A DNA stretch of 64,000 nucleotides from NCBI RefSeq assembly GCF_000264905.1, contig NW_006763147.1:62001-126000 (forward strand), written 5' to 3'. Both the position numbers and the translations under genes were made by a program. The DNA comes from Stereum hirsutum FP-91666 SS1. Lineage: Eukaryota; Basidiomycota; Agaricomycetes; Russulales; Stereaceae. Positions 35,249 through 46,524 of this stretch are shown here, in pieces (the first letter of the stretch is position 1; every line of letters starts with the position of its first letter). The notes beneath the pieces were generated by a model. The model searched no databases. It was not told the DNA's origin and worked only from the letters and a program-made list of their open reading frames with translations.

Positions 35249-38200
35249 TCATTCTGTCCTTGCCTGCGATAGTGGCAAGGCCAATTCTCTGGACCTCGGT
35301 CCCGCACGACCAGATTTCACTCGAAGTAATTTGATTATACTTATGTCTCTCTCGTCTGCCTCCGTGCGGACTCTCCGACCTGAAGAACCTCTAGTGGCGC
35401 TGGCTGATTCGGATGTGGGCCGGTATGCTTGAGAACTTCCTGCTGATGTAGCGTTTGGGGCGAAAGGTACATTAGAAAGCAATGAGGGAGGTGGCGTAGA
35501 AGGGAGTGGCGTAGAAGGGAGTGACGCGAGCTTGACTTTCGGTTTCGCAGGACTCCGCTCTGTTTGGAGAATGCGATGTCGTCGCGGGGACCCCTTCAGG
35601 TCACAGGACGCGGAGCGTGGGCTGCTAGACCGAATGTTTTCTTCCAATCCACGTCCAGACATACTTTCAACAGATTCTTCGCCCAACCACTCCTCGATCC
35701 GCCGTCGCTTTTGCCCGTGCTCCATGTGAGTGGTCTCAGTGTCGTCTTGCGAGGCTAGAGCTGGGTCGAAATCGGGTATGGACTGAGGCTGGGAATGATG
35801 TTGAGAGGAGGGGTGGTGGTTGATGATGGCAACAAGAGGAGACACAGTTGAGTCTGGCATTGGATCTTGCATGTGGCGGCCGAGTGGTGTAGGAATAGCG
35901 GCGATGTGGAACCCTGGAGCGGTCGGTTGGTAAGAGATTTCAGATTGCATTGAGGTATGACTGGTAGTCGCGAACTGATTATGCTGAGGAAGATGAGAGC
36001 CAGAAGGTTCCGGAGAAGAATGAGGATGAATAGTCTTCGTATTGAGTGGGATAGGAGGCGGGTTCCGCGTCCTCTTCGCCGAACGATGGTGATCGTGGCC
36101 TTCGCGGAAGGCTGTTTTAGGATGATGCTGCATTTTCTTCCTAGGTCGTCGGTGTGCAGGCTCCGGCTCCGGCGTCAACGGCATCCTCATAGCCCTTGAC
36201 TTCTTCGGTGTACCTCCCCCCCTAACTATCTCGGCTTCCGGTTCACCCATCCCCACCTGCTTCCCTATCATAACTCTGGAATGAGCTCCAAAATCCCTGC
36301 CGTCTTCGTCCACATTCATCCCATACTCTCCTCCCTCAACGTCCGACGACCCCGACCCCACTTTATTCTTACAACCATCCAATACCCATTCCATCGCACT
36401 GCCCGATCCATCTTGCTGCGTCTCTTCATCGCTGCGGACTTCCTCCTCGTAAAGCCGCGTTCTCGAGCTGTCGTACTTCAACCTCTTCATGCTCGACCCT
36501 GAAGGACGTTTGGCAGGTGACCAAGGGAAGACGCGGACGGGGATGTTGGCTACGGGGACATGTCTTTCGGCAGCGGGGTTGAGGATGGTAGAAGAGGGCC
36601 TGAGCTTCGACGAAGAGGATGCCAATTTTGACGGTGAAATTTGGCGGCTAGATGGAGAGGTGGCCGCTATTCTCGGAGAATATGTTGTTCCTTCGTGACG
36701 GACTAGATCAGCACTGCCAGATCTCCAAACCTCACTCGTTGCTCGCAGGACGCTCTCCTGACTTTCTTGGCTGATTTCCTGCGTCCCATCCGTCTCTCCT
36801 TCGTCGTCGTCATCCCAATCTTCCAGCATAGGTAGATCCAACACCCGCAATAAAACCCTCTTCATCTTCGATCCTATTCCTTTCCTCGCCTTTCCATTTC
36901 TCTTTGTCTTCCGCCCGCCCGTCTGGTTTTCTTCCTCCCCTCCGACCTGATTTCCATTCTCCGCCCACCTACTCGCTGCCTTCGCCGCACTAATCCCTCC
37001 CTCCAGATTGCTTATCGCCGCATCTTGCTTTCCCTTGCCCTGCACCATCGCATCCCTCATCTCGCGCTTACTCAGCCTATCCAGCCTGTTCAACAGATCC
37101 TCGATATCCTCCTCGGTAAGATGAGCCGCGGGCGACGACGGATGGAGCGACGAAGCGAATATGACGTTGATCACGTCCCAGTCTAGGCCTTCGAGAGCCG
37201 GATCGAGTGTGTTGGGGACTATGCGCGCAGGCCTGAACATACGGACAAAGGATTGCAGTTCGGGGAGAGCAGAGTGGCGTCCTAAAGGGACGAGCTATGT
37301 ACGATCGTGGTATAGATGTATCGTCAGTTTCACGTGTGGAAGATGGGGCAGCAAGGTTATATTGATAAAGGGACGCAGTAGAACTCACGAGCGATGAGAC
37401 ACAATCGCCTCTCTCCAGAGAAGCTTTGATCTCCTCCTGATACGCCGCCCATTTCTCTGCGCTCATGTCGACCGGATTGATATATACGACCTTACTGGCA
37501 CGCTGCTTGGCCATCCCCCAGTCCAGGGTGCTCTCCGAATCTATCATCTCTGCTCCCTGGCCCTCCTTTCCATCCGCCTTCTCAAACGCCCTATAATCCG
37601 GCGAATACTCACATCTATCAAACCGTTCGCAGGCATGGAACCTTGTCGAAGCAGGATCATATGTGAAGATATGTTTGATATCTCTATCACGTGCTGGTGA
37701 GCTGGATGATTTCAGGCCAAGATATCCGTAGATCTCGCGTTTGTAGCGGTCGGCGTGGATCTGTGTGGCATGTGGCGCGAAGGCGAAGGCGGCAGATTGA
37801 GGCGTGTGCACGGGGAGGGAGGGAAGAACTGAAGAGGAAATGATGGTCTGCACGTACCCTTGTGTCAAAGGCCATCGCGATGGCGATGAGGATGTCTTCA
37901 TACCCCCATGTCCAAGAGTTAATGAAGAATGTAGTGGTCGCACCATAGAGCTTCATAAGGGAGATCAGACCGTTCGTTGCTTCCGCCTTGACAGATTCAC
38001 ATTAGATGTAAGAAGATGATTGAGCGCGCCACGAAATGGAGCTCACCTTCGAAGGTTGTTGGATGTTCGACCAGACGCAAGCAGTATCCAGATAGATCGC
38101 GTCCAGAGTCGCGCCCTTGCGAGTTACTCGACCACTTCTGCTAGCGCCGGACAGATCATCGACGTGTTCGGGGAGACTTAGGTAGGATCGGAGGTGAGGA

Positions 38201-39183
38201 TTTTTAGCAATAGAGTTTAGGAAGCGAGGTTCTGCGCGAAAGTCTCCTGTGTGAAGGATGTTGCCTTCTGAGCCTTCGACGAGATACCTATATGTCGATA
38301 ATAATAGAAATTCATAAGTTTCTTCTGCAGAGATGGATTTCGTCAAAGGAAACGGTGTATACAAAAGGATATGAGTTGGATTGCAAGATATCAGAATTGC
38401 TGCGAGCACTTGCTTGGAGAACTTGACGCACGCGACAGCCTCCGAAGGCGTCCATTACACCGTTGCGCCACGACGCCTTTCGTGCACGGGGGAAATTGAG
38501 TTGAATTGGAATATGGAGCACAAGACAAACACAGAAAGCACGGATAGTGTACACAACAGCCGTTCATGGTAACACATTCGGGACGGGGGAAAACCGAGAA
38601 AAGGTTGTACGGAATGGAACTGAACTTGGATTGACTTACATGACAGCACCAGGGCAGTGATTGGCATCCAATAGTGTGATGTTGACAGTTGCTAATCCCG
38701 ACATATCATATGAAATAGGCGTGTTCAACGGAACAGCATGCTAAACAAAACCACACGCAAACAAACTGGTGTCAGGCTTATTCCTTCGTGTTCACTAGCC
38801 ATATCAGATGAGATGCAGAGCAAGAGACGCACCAGAAGATCCCTGCTCCCATGATAATCCTTCCGTCCATCCACAACTTGCGGGCTGACCTTCAAATGCT
38901 GATAGGCTTTCGCCAACTTCTTATCCTCCCGAATGTCTGAATCCTTCAACTTGCGTTCCTTATACGGTTCCAGCCTCAGCAACATTTCCTTCGCGTCATG
39001 TGAGCACCATACTTTCGAAGCAAAAGATTTCGCTGCAAGACCCGTAAGATGGTCGGAATGGGTGTGTGTGAGGAGATGAAGTGCTGGTGGAACGAAAGTG
39101 GGGTCGTCGGATGGAGTCGTAAACTCGTCTACACGGATGGAATAAGGTCTTATAAATCCATGGTATGGCGCACCGGGGGGCAT
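35249..39183 (-). CDS. Artemis/SNM1-type beta-CASP DNA-repair nuclease
   Basis: Likely a nuclear 5' exonuclease or hairpin-opening nuclease of the Pso2/SNM1/Artemis family. Six exons: 39183-38833, 38740-38640, 38287-38047, 37986-37858, 37760-37389, 37294-35249, giving 1079 residues; all junctions keep frame. The metallo-beta-lactamase motifs are THTHSDH (H40, H42, D44, H45), LLDANHCPGAV (His145), ILHTGDFR (Asp166) and a later LDTACVW. The beta-CASP part contains ATTTFFINSWTWGYEDILIA and the ending CVSSLLVPLGRHSALPELQ. The catalytic part ends near residue 460. The remaining 600 residues are low-complexity, rich in Ser, Pro, Arg and charged stretches, and probably disordered, as in Artemis tails. 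Intron 2 is 352 nt, far longer than the others (34-97 nt class). Artemis and SNM1A/B cannot be separated by eye. Confidence 0.85.
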
Positions 39184-39515
39184 ATTAGCCTCTCCCTATA
39201 GACTGGGGAGGAGAAACAGTAAGCTAGAGACGGATGGTGGTCGTTGACAGAAATGTCTCAGAACGAAACTCTCGAACTCAGTGCAGGCCGGCTTTTGCCG
39301 TCGGACGCGTCAGTGGCACAAACACGGTGTGGCGAGATGTCAACGAACGATTGTGTATGCGACGACGCAAGTTGAACTCATGCGTAGTGATATACGGAGT
39401 GCCTTAGTATCTGGGCAATTCAAAAAGGACTAGGATAGATGGACGAACAAAACGTTGACAGGGAAAAAGTAAATAAGGGGATAGTGTCATCAAGACCTCC
39501 CAGTCTGGAGGTGGG
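39184..39515. other. Short intergenic region between F-box copy 4 and the nuclease gene
   Basis: 332 bp, the nuclease promoter and F-box copy 4 3' flank. Nothing else seen. Confidence 0.5.
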
Positions 39516-41255
39516 CTATGGCCATAGCGAAAGGGACACCCATTTATTATCCCCTGACATGGGGCCTCTCTCCTGTAATATCGCCTCCGTCATACTCGCC
39601 ACTATTTTCCATCCATTCTCGTACTCCATCAAATCATTGTGTCCGCCCAACCCAGCCAGCCACAGCCCCGCGTTCTTCAACTCTGGATAAAAATCATCAT
39701 CTTCCGGCCATACCCAGACACAAGAAGGCGACAGAATAGAGGCGCAAAATTCTGCAATGGAGCAATATGCCATAAGCGGCGAAATCGGAGCAATCGGCAG
39801 ACGCGAACGTCCGAGGTAGAGGTCGATTGGAAGAGGATGGGGGACACTGGCATGTAACGGCACCGCTGGAGGGACGTAGACTGAGGCGTCCAGGTAGAGC
39901 CCCAGCTCGCAAAGGTGGGGACATTCGGTGATGAATATCTTTAGCGCTTTCAACGTGAGGGATGTAGGCGTAGTGACGACAGGATGTGGGTTCAGAAGCA
40001 AGCTTTTGAATCGCTGACAATGGGTGGCGATTTCGGAGGCGTCTTGGTCGGCCATTTCGATGGGGTACGGGTGACTAAAAGCGAAGTAGGTGAGCGTACG
40101 GGAATGCACAAAGGGCATCAAGTGCTGGATGTTCAGTCGAGGCGTGAGGAGGAGATTATGTCCGCCACGATACTCGAACTCGTGAAAGGACAGGATAAGT
40201 GTAGTTAACGCAGTGCAAATCGAGTTGAAACTTTCAAGAAGTGCTTGAACGTGCGCGGGGGCAGGAATTGTTGGGGTATGGATGAAAAGGATTTTGAGAT
40301 CGCGAAATGGGAAAGCAGGTTGAGATAAGAAACCCCATGCGTCCTCGATGTTGCAAGACGAGAACTCCAGTCCGTGGAGTGATGGAAAAGCGTTCGGACC
40401 AAGCCGCTTGTCTGCAGAACACAAAGACGGGGTAGTACAAGGCCACGGACCAATTGGATCATCGGTGTCCATTGTCACCGTTCGGAGATACTTGAAGCAG
40501 GATAGTGTTTGGGCAATACTTGCATTGAAACATTGAGGAGGAAGTTGTAGATGCTTTATCTCTGAAGCACTCTCGAGCAGTGAGAGAAGCTCGTCATCGA
40601 GATTTGGGATCGGTTTGTCGCAAGCAATCTTCAAAGTGCGTAAGTCCGGCATGTGACCGCGTATATTGTCGATGACCGAACGAAAGCGGTGCGCCGACAG
40701 AAAGTCTGTGTAACTCATGTCATAGTTAAACATCAAAAACAGGACCTTGACAGAGTTGCTCATTAGCAACGGTTCAAGCTCGGACGTCCCGGCTGTGATG
40801 CATGTGATGACTCGTAGACGCGGAAAGATATTGACCGTGGGGCAGGTGAAGCGTATATCCCACAAGGCTTCCGGCGACAATCGATATTTCGCCATGAACG
40901 ACGAATCGAACCACTTCCGTACTCGACCGCTATTGAGCTGGAAGCGTTGCCAGTCGTGAGCGGTGATGGGCCGCGTAAAAGACTTTCACAGCAAGCTGAC
41001 AGTTAGTTCCTTCGCGATTTTAGCCCAGTGCAGCGTAAAACGTACCAGGAGTTTGACAGTGCCATCATGGGAGATCCCGTAGACCTTCATTGACGCCAGT
41101 GAGCGGAAAACTCCTGGTTCGACAATTCTCCAAACGTTTTGGAGTGCCTCGTCCGACCATGCCCTACACACTCGTGCGTTGCGAGCGTTTGAATCCCTCT
41201 CTAGCAGCCCGAATATTGCAGCCAATATCTCTACAATCGCCAAAGCACGGTGCAT
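39516..41255 (-). CDS. F-box/LRR-type protein, copy 4
   Basis: Exon 1 41255-41046 (210 nt) and exon 2 40982-39516 give 558 residues. The F-box reads MHRALAIVEILAAIFGLLER then NARNARVCRAWSDEALQNVW. Exon 2 begins SFTRPITAHDWQRF. The body shows the family landmarks: IFPRLRVI, the EPLLMSNSVKVLFL segment, LTYFAFSHPYPIEMADQD and LLLNPHPVVTTPTSLTL. Unlike copies 6-9 it has no coiled-coil tail; it ends shortly after MTEAILQERG. It is the first of five adjacent same-strand copies. A 17-bp palindrome lies about 290 bp upstream. Confidence 0.85.
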
Positions 41256-41813
41256 CCTGAAAAATTCTGTATACAATCCATAAAACAAGTCAAACAGAAG
41301 TCGCCCGAAAGTCGAAGGAACAAAGGAACGTGGCATGGTTGTCGATGAAGGGTGACCACTTACAACACGAAGTACAAATGCCTAAGCTCTGATGAGAAAG
41401 ATCTATGTCTGAGGCCTCAGTCGATTTACTTGCAGTACATAGTATATATCCAAGTGGAAGTGAGTGGTAGAGAGAGGAGCTTTCAGGTGTCTCGGTCGCG
41501 TCCGTTCTCTTCTTGAGGTCGGCTTTTACCGGCCGGTGTCGGGCGCCACTGTGGCGCCTTGTGTCACGAAGTGAAATGGCGGTGTAACTATGCTCATTGT
41601 CGCACACATTAGAAGTAAATTTACTTCGCATATCCCTAAGAAGCGTAAAGAAAGCATATGGTCGTTCAGAAGGATGATGAACACGGAAGCTGCACGACTG
41701 GTAGGATGGGCAGGCCCAAATGATTGCGGGGTACTCAATGAAGAGCCAACCGAAAACATATATCGTGAGAGACAAGCTCATACAAAGAACATTTAGCTGA
41801 CTTATTATTTAGT
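41256..41813. other. Intergenic region upstream of F-box copy 4
   Basis: Promoter of copy 4, with one GCCAC-W-GTGGC site, and 3' flank of pseudogene copy 5. No gene. Confidence 0.5.
41545..41555. promoter_or_regulatory. GCCAC-W-GTGGC palindrome, site 4
   Basis: Core of a 17-bp palindrome GGCGCCACTGTGGCGCC (41542-41558), about 290 bp upstream of the F-box copy 4 start. The longest of the four sites. Confidence 0.4.
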
Positions 41814-43620
41814 TCATGCGGCCAACGCTTCGAGCTTCGCCTGCACACCCGCATACTTCGCCTTCAATGTCGCGTACCTCCTCTCGCAGACATCATGACC
41901 AACTCCCGTATTCCCAACATCACTCCTCAGCAACCTGTTCCGTTCCTCAAAGAGCATCTTCGTCATAGCCGCAATGATCTTCCAGCCTTGCTCGTAGCCG
42001 TCAATGTCGCAATGCTCTGTCAGATTAGGAAGCCATTCGTCGCGGTCCGGAGTCTCTGCGACGAAGGCAGAGTCATCCAATCCCACTCATATGCGTTGGA
42101 ACTGACTGACGTTAGATATTGTGCAATTTTGGGATAAGATTTCATGATGGCGGAGTGGCCCACTGGTAGAGGAGAGTAGCCTATTTGCAAGCAAAGGGAT
42201 GCCGAGTAGAAGTTCGTAGGCTGTGGATGGGGAGTTATAGATGGCAGTGAAATGGGAAGTGACCCGTCGACGTATAGTCATAACTCAAACGTGAGCAATG
42301 CCTGATCAGGGGCGCGAGGGCCGCTAAACTGAGCTTGGTCGGAGCCGGTACGATTGGGTGGGGACACAGGCGTAAGACCTCAAGCGAAGGCCAGACGGGC
42401 GCAAGCTCTTCGATATTCTCGTCCGTAAGATCAATGGGGTATGGGAGGCGGATGCTGAGTGTGACGATGTTTCTAAATCGCGAAAAAGGTCGGAGGTCCT
42501 CTAAACGAAGAAGAGGTATCGATCGGAGTTCTGAAGCGTCTGTGTATCGTAGCCCATGGCATATAAGGGTTAAATTCACCAATGCGGGACATTCAGTGAC
42601 AAGCCTCCTGAAGAAGACTGCCACATCATGCGAGGAGGGATTGCTTCGAAGATGAATCGTCGTCGTAGAGAGATTGTGCGACGGAAAACCCGGTTGAAAC
42701 AGAAAAGAAGTTGCATCCTCGATATTGACCGCAGAGAACGACATGCTTTCTAGAGAGGCGAATGCGCCACCCGAGAGAGGCTGCACGGAGTCGAAGAGGA
42801 ACCGTGAATGCTGGGTGCATTTGTAGAGCGTAATTGGTGTGGAGATATCGTACATAAATTTACGAAGGCTTTGATGACTGGCGAGTGCGAGCACGATAGA
42901 GGCGTTAAGGCACATGATTGGGAGTGACGCCTCTTGAAGTCGAGGTAGATTCCGAAGGAGATCTATGATAGATTCGTCATAGTTGGGAGTCTTGCACTCT
43001 TACCCAAGGGTCAAGGAGGTCAAACCGGGAAAGTGATCCACTACGTTCTTCAAGGCCCAAGGGGTACGAAGAGAACGAGTACGAAAATCGGCAAGTATAA
43101 GCAATTCTAGGCTTTGAAGCGAGCTCTCCATGAAAAATGAAAACCAGTTCGAATTGTGCTGTCCCCACAGAGATATGCCCCAGGTTCGGAAAGATAGGGG
43201 CCATAGGACGTGTGATAGCTATATCGTTCATGGCGTCGCGCGACAAGCGGAATGGAGCAGAATATGCACTGTCGAACCACTCTCGTACTCTTCTGCTGTT
43301 TTTCAGAAAACATTTCCAATCGTCAACAAGGAGAGGGCGCGTAAAAGTCTAGGCAAAATTATAAATTTAGATGAAAGGTCTCACGTCTCAAGTCAGAGAA
43401 CGCAAGTTTCACCCACCAGAACATCGTCTCCATCCCTGTGTCCAACGGCATTCATTGGACATAATGAACGAAAAATGTCAGGCTCGACTTCGGTCCAGAT
43501 GTCATCGAGTGCGATAGACGACCAAGCCTTGCATACACGGGCGTTGCGAGCGTTGCTGCCTCTCCCGAGGAAGCCGAAGATGGAACGTAGAATCTCTGCG
43601 ATGTTCAGCACACGATGCAT
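41814..43620 (-). pseudogene. F-box/LRR-type protein, copy 5, with several frame lesions
   Basis: Exon 1 (43620-43417, 204 nt) is intact and encodes MHRVLNIAEILRSIFGFLGR and NARNARVCKAWSSIALDDIW. Exon 2 starts normally at 43348 (TFTRPLLVDDWKCFL), then decays. The frame shifts near 43120, between AQFELV and the family MES/MGTSVQ segment. A stop (TAA) follows near 43010 just before KTPNYDE. The middle (42915-42300) is open again, with FLFQPGFPSHNLS and RLPYPIDLTDENIEELAPVW. Near 42290 a deletion shifts the frame at the ...YVDG step, and one base is missing near 42080 in EWDW/DDSAFVAE. The C-terminal part then runs in frame to 41814. Four lesions make function unlikely. Closest in sequence to copies 6-8. 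Confidence 0.85.
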
Positions 43621-44147
43621 GCTTGAAGGGGGCTGACGAGTATCAGACTGTATATAAAACATCCACATACTCTCTGTCAGTTCAGTTAAAAGCCAAGCAA
43701 ATGGTATCAAAGCGGCATAGGAGACGTTGACGCGCATAAGTACCACTTTGTCGTCTTGTACGATTCTCCTCAGTTGCGCTTTGCTGACAGATGACAAGAT
43801 ATCAGCTTCAGAGAACCTGAGACGCAGTGCAGCTCGAATCTTAAGCTGTCATTCCGACGAGGCACCAGTGAGCAGACCAAACGTAGTAGAAGTCTAGTGA
43901 GGTTCCGAGCTGTGAGGTGGTCAAGCGATCAACCAAGTTTGTGTCGGGGATGAGCGTCGATGAACGCTCGACGCGTAAAGCCAAATACACGCAAACAAAT
44001 ACGTGCAGGAGCGCCACATTGCCCGCCACCTGACCCTTGTGACGCATCTTCCGCGAGCCTGATATTGACCCTGAACAACTCCATACGCCAACGACAAGAC
44101 AGCTGTAACAAGGAAACACCACCCATCGGTGTATAATTTGAATGCAG
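43621..44147. other. Intergenic region upstream of F-box pseudogene copy 5
   Basis: No gene. Part of it (about 43970-44060) resembles the region near 48690-48740 downstream of copy 7, consistent with duplication of units larger than the coding sequence. Confidence 0.4.
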
Positions 44148-45903
44148 CTACTGGGCCCCGTTTGGCGACGCTCTAAGCCTAACATTCTCAGCGTCTAAGG
44201 CCGCACATTTCCCCTTCCACGCAGACAGTTCTCCACCCAGCGCTTCCAGCACACTCCTCTGCATCTTATCCCTATCCTCCAATATCATCTTCAACATTAC
44301 CGCTACCATTTTCCAACTGCGCTTGTGACCGTCGAGATCATGATAGATGGTCATCCGCGACAACCATTCCTCTCGATTAATGACCTTAGCAACAAAGTTG
44401 GTATCTTCCCACCCCCATTGGCATGGCTTGCATAGCACGTCCGCGAGGTACCGAGCGATGCGTGAGTTATCATCGAGGGTCTCGAGGTCTACGGATATCG
44501 GTGAGTGACCGAGTATTAAAGTGCCGCGTATACGTCGAGGAAGGGTGGGAATAGGGGCGGGGGCAACAGTCCCATCGAGATAAATGCCGACAGACCGAAG
44601 GTCGGGACAATGGTTGGCCAAGTGTTGTAGAGCGAGGAGAGTGGTTCCGGGCCGTGTCGGTACAACTGGGTAAGGATTTAGATGTATCGTCTGCAAGCGA
44701 GGGCAGCTTTTCGCAAGTTTCGCGACGTCGTTGTCGTCCATGTTGATGGGGTGCGGATGGCGGATGACCAAAGTGGTGAGATTTTGGAGCTGAGAGACGA
44801 TGGAAAGGTGCTGAAGTTCGAAGTAGGGGATGGTAGGGAGCGGGTCGTTCCCGTCGTACTTCAATGCATGGAATGCAAGGGTAAGTTTTTGAAGTGTGGG
44901 ACAGTCGGTTGTGAGTCTCGATAGAAAAATGCCTGTATCACCGGACAATGGAACATGTCGTATATGAATGGACATAACTCTTATGTTGCGCAGTGGAAAT
45001 TCGGGCTGGAAGAGGAACGACGCAGCATCGGCGAGGTTCGAAGCGGAGAACTCCACGGTATGGAGTGCAGAAAATGCTGCATTCGGTAGGGGTTGCGTGG
45101 AGTCGAACATGACACGTGTCTCCTGCGAACAGGCGTAGAATACGATGGGCATACCGAGCTCGAACGTGACGGTGCGAAGGTCTTGGTGACTAGCCAGAGT
45201 GAAAGCAATGTCTGCATTGAGACACATGATTGGCAAGCTGAGCTTTTGAAGTTTTGTAAGGTTGCGGAGTAGGCCCACGATCTGCTCATCATAGTTCGGG
45301 GTGTCATCGTCGAGATAACTGAGATACAGCGACGTCAAATGGGGTAGTCGCTCCGTCACGTTCCGGAAAACCCAGGTGGTCCGTACTTCAGCTACGTTCT
45401 TCAGAGGAATATGTCTCACGACAAGGTCCAGAATCTTCACCGAGGTTCCCATGAGGAATGGATCAAGATCCTGTGTCCCGGTGCACAGTCTCAATAAGTT
45501 TGGAAACACACTGGTCAAAGGACGGGACATGGCGATGTCGTTCCTGGCTTTTTGCGAAAGGTTGTAGGGGGAGGACCAGGAACTGTCCGACCAGGTGCGC
45601 ACCCGTGAGCTGTAGGTAAGAAAGGTCATCCAATCGCTCAAGAGCGGGGGACGGACGAAGGTCTGCACACTCAGTTCAAGCCTACAGTATCATACAGGAG
45701 GTCTTGTCACTCACCAAATTTGTTTCTGACTGGCTCATAGGACAAAGTGAGCGGAAGACATCAGGCTCGACGTCCTCCCATACACGATCAAGGGCAATCG
45801 AGGACCAAATCTTGGAAACACGGGCGTTGCGGGCGTTGGAGCGTACGTCAAGGAAACCGAAGATCGAACGGATTATCTCCGTTATAGTGAGAACGTGATG
45901 CAT
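44148..45903 (-). CDS. F-box/LRR-type protein, copy 6
   Basis: Exon 1 45903-45715 (189 nt, the shortest in the family) and exon 2 45662-44148 give 567 residues. The F-box reads MHHVLTITEIIRSIFGFLDV then NARNARVSKIWSSIALDRVW; the usual Cys of ARVCK is Ser here. Exon 2 starts TFVRPPLLSDWMTFL. Leucine-rich segments include YDEQIVGLLRNLTKLQKLSL and LTTLVIRHPHPINMDDNDVA. The last 40 residues (GGELSAWKGKCAALDAENVR) form a probable coiled coil, shared with copies 7 and 8. An ACGCGT site lies about 112 bp upstream (46015-46020). Confidence 0.85.
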
Positions 45904-46524
45904 GTTTTGGTCGCGCAGCCCTGGAGGCGAACAATAGATGCTTCGTCTGAATTCAACGAACCAGCCGAGGTACAAATGGAGTGGTCGAACGGTGAGATGA
46001 TCGTTGCGGTCAAAACGCGTCGCGTCACCTCAACGCCACCCAAGTGGAGTCCACGCCCACGCCACATCATATAGGCAAAAGTTGGCGAAACTCATGAACT
46101 CTCAGGAAATTCAGGTCTCCCTTGAAGCTCTCTCAGTGCGGCTGGGTTTTACCAATCATCGCAGACATGGCTTATTGGTATTTGAGTCGACCCAATTAGT
46201 GAGGGAATATAGAGGCATCTTTTATGTTCACTTAAAACTTCTGCTACGCAACTTCTATGAGGAGAATGACCGGTAATTATGTACTTGTACACGACTGGAA
46301 AGCAGGAAAATATTATAAGGTGTGCAGAGGTGGAATTGTCAGAGAGACTGGTAAGTAGCCAGCTCGAAGTCGTCAGAGCACAGGCGAGGGAGATTCTGTT
46401 GGGAGCGAATCGCCGCGTAAGAAAAGAAATAAAGTCCAGACAACGACAGGCCACGGGTAACAAGGAGGCAAGGAGTTGCATATGCGTTGTATGCCGGGAA
46501 TGCGGCCACTAGGCAGAGGGCCGC
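45904..46524. other. Intergenic region upstream of F-box copy 6
   Basis: Promoter of copy 6 and 3' flank of copy 7. Contains one ACGCGT hexamer at 46015-46020. No gene. Confidence 0.5.

Noticed and set aside
38288..38639. Extra coding exon inside the long intron of the nuclease gene (open frame with MDAFGGCRVRQVLQASA)
   Set aside because: Direct joining of the flanking exons gives the conserved HCPGAVMYLVEG of the family, so an inserted exon would break the motif.
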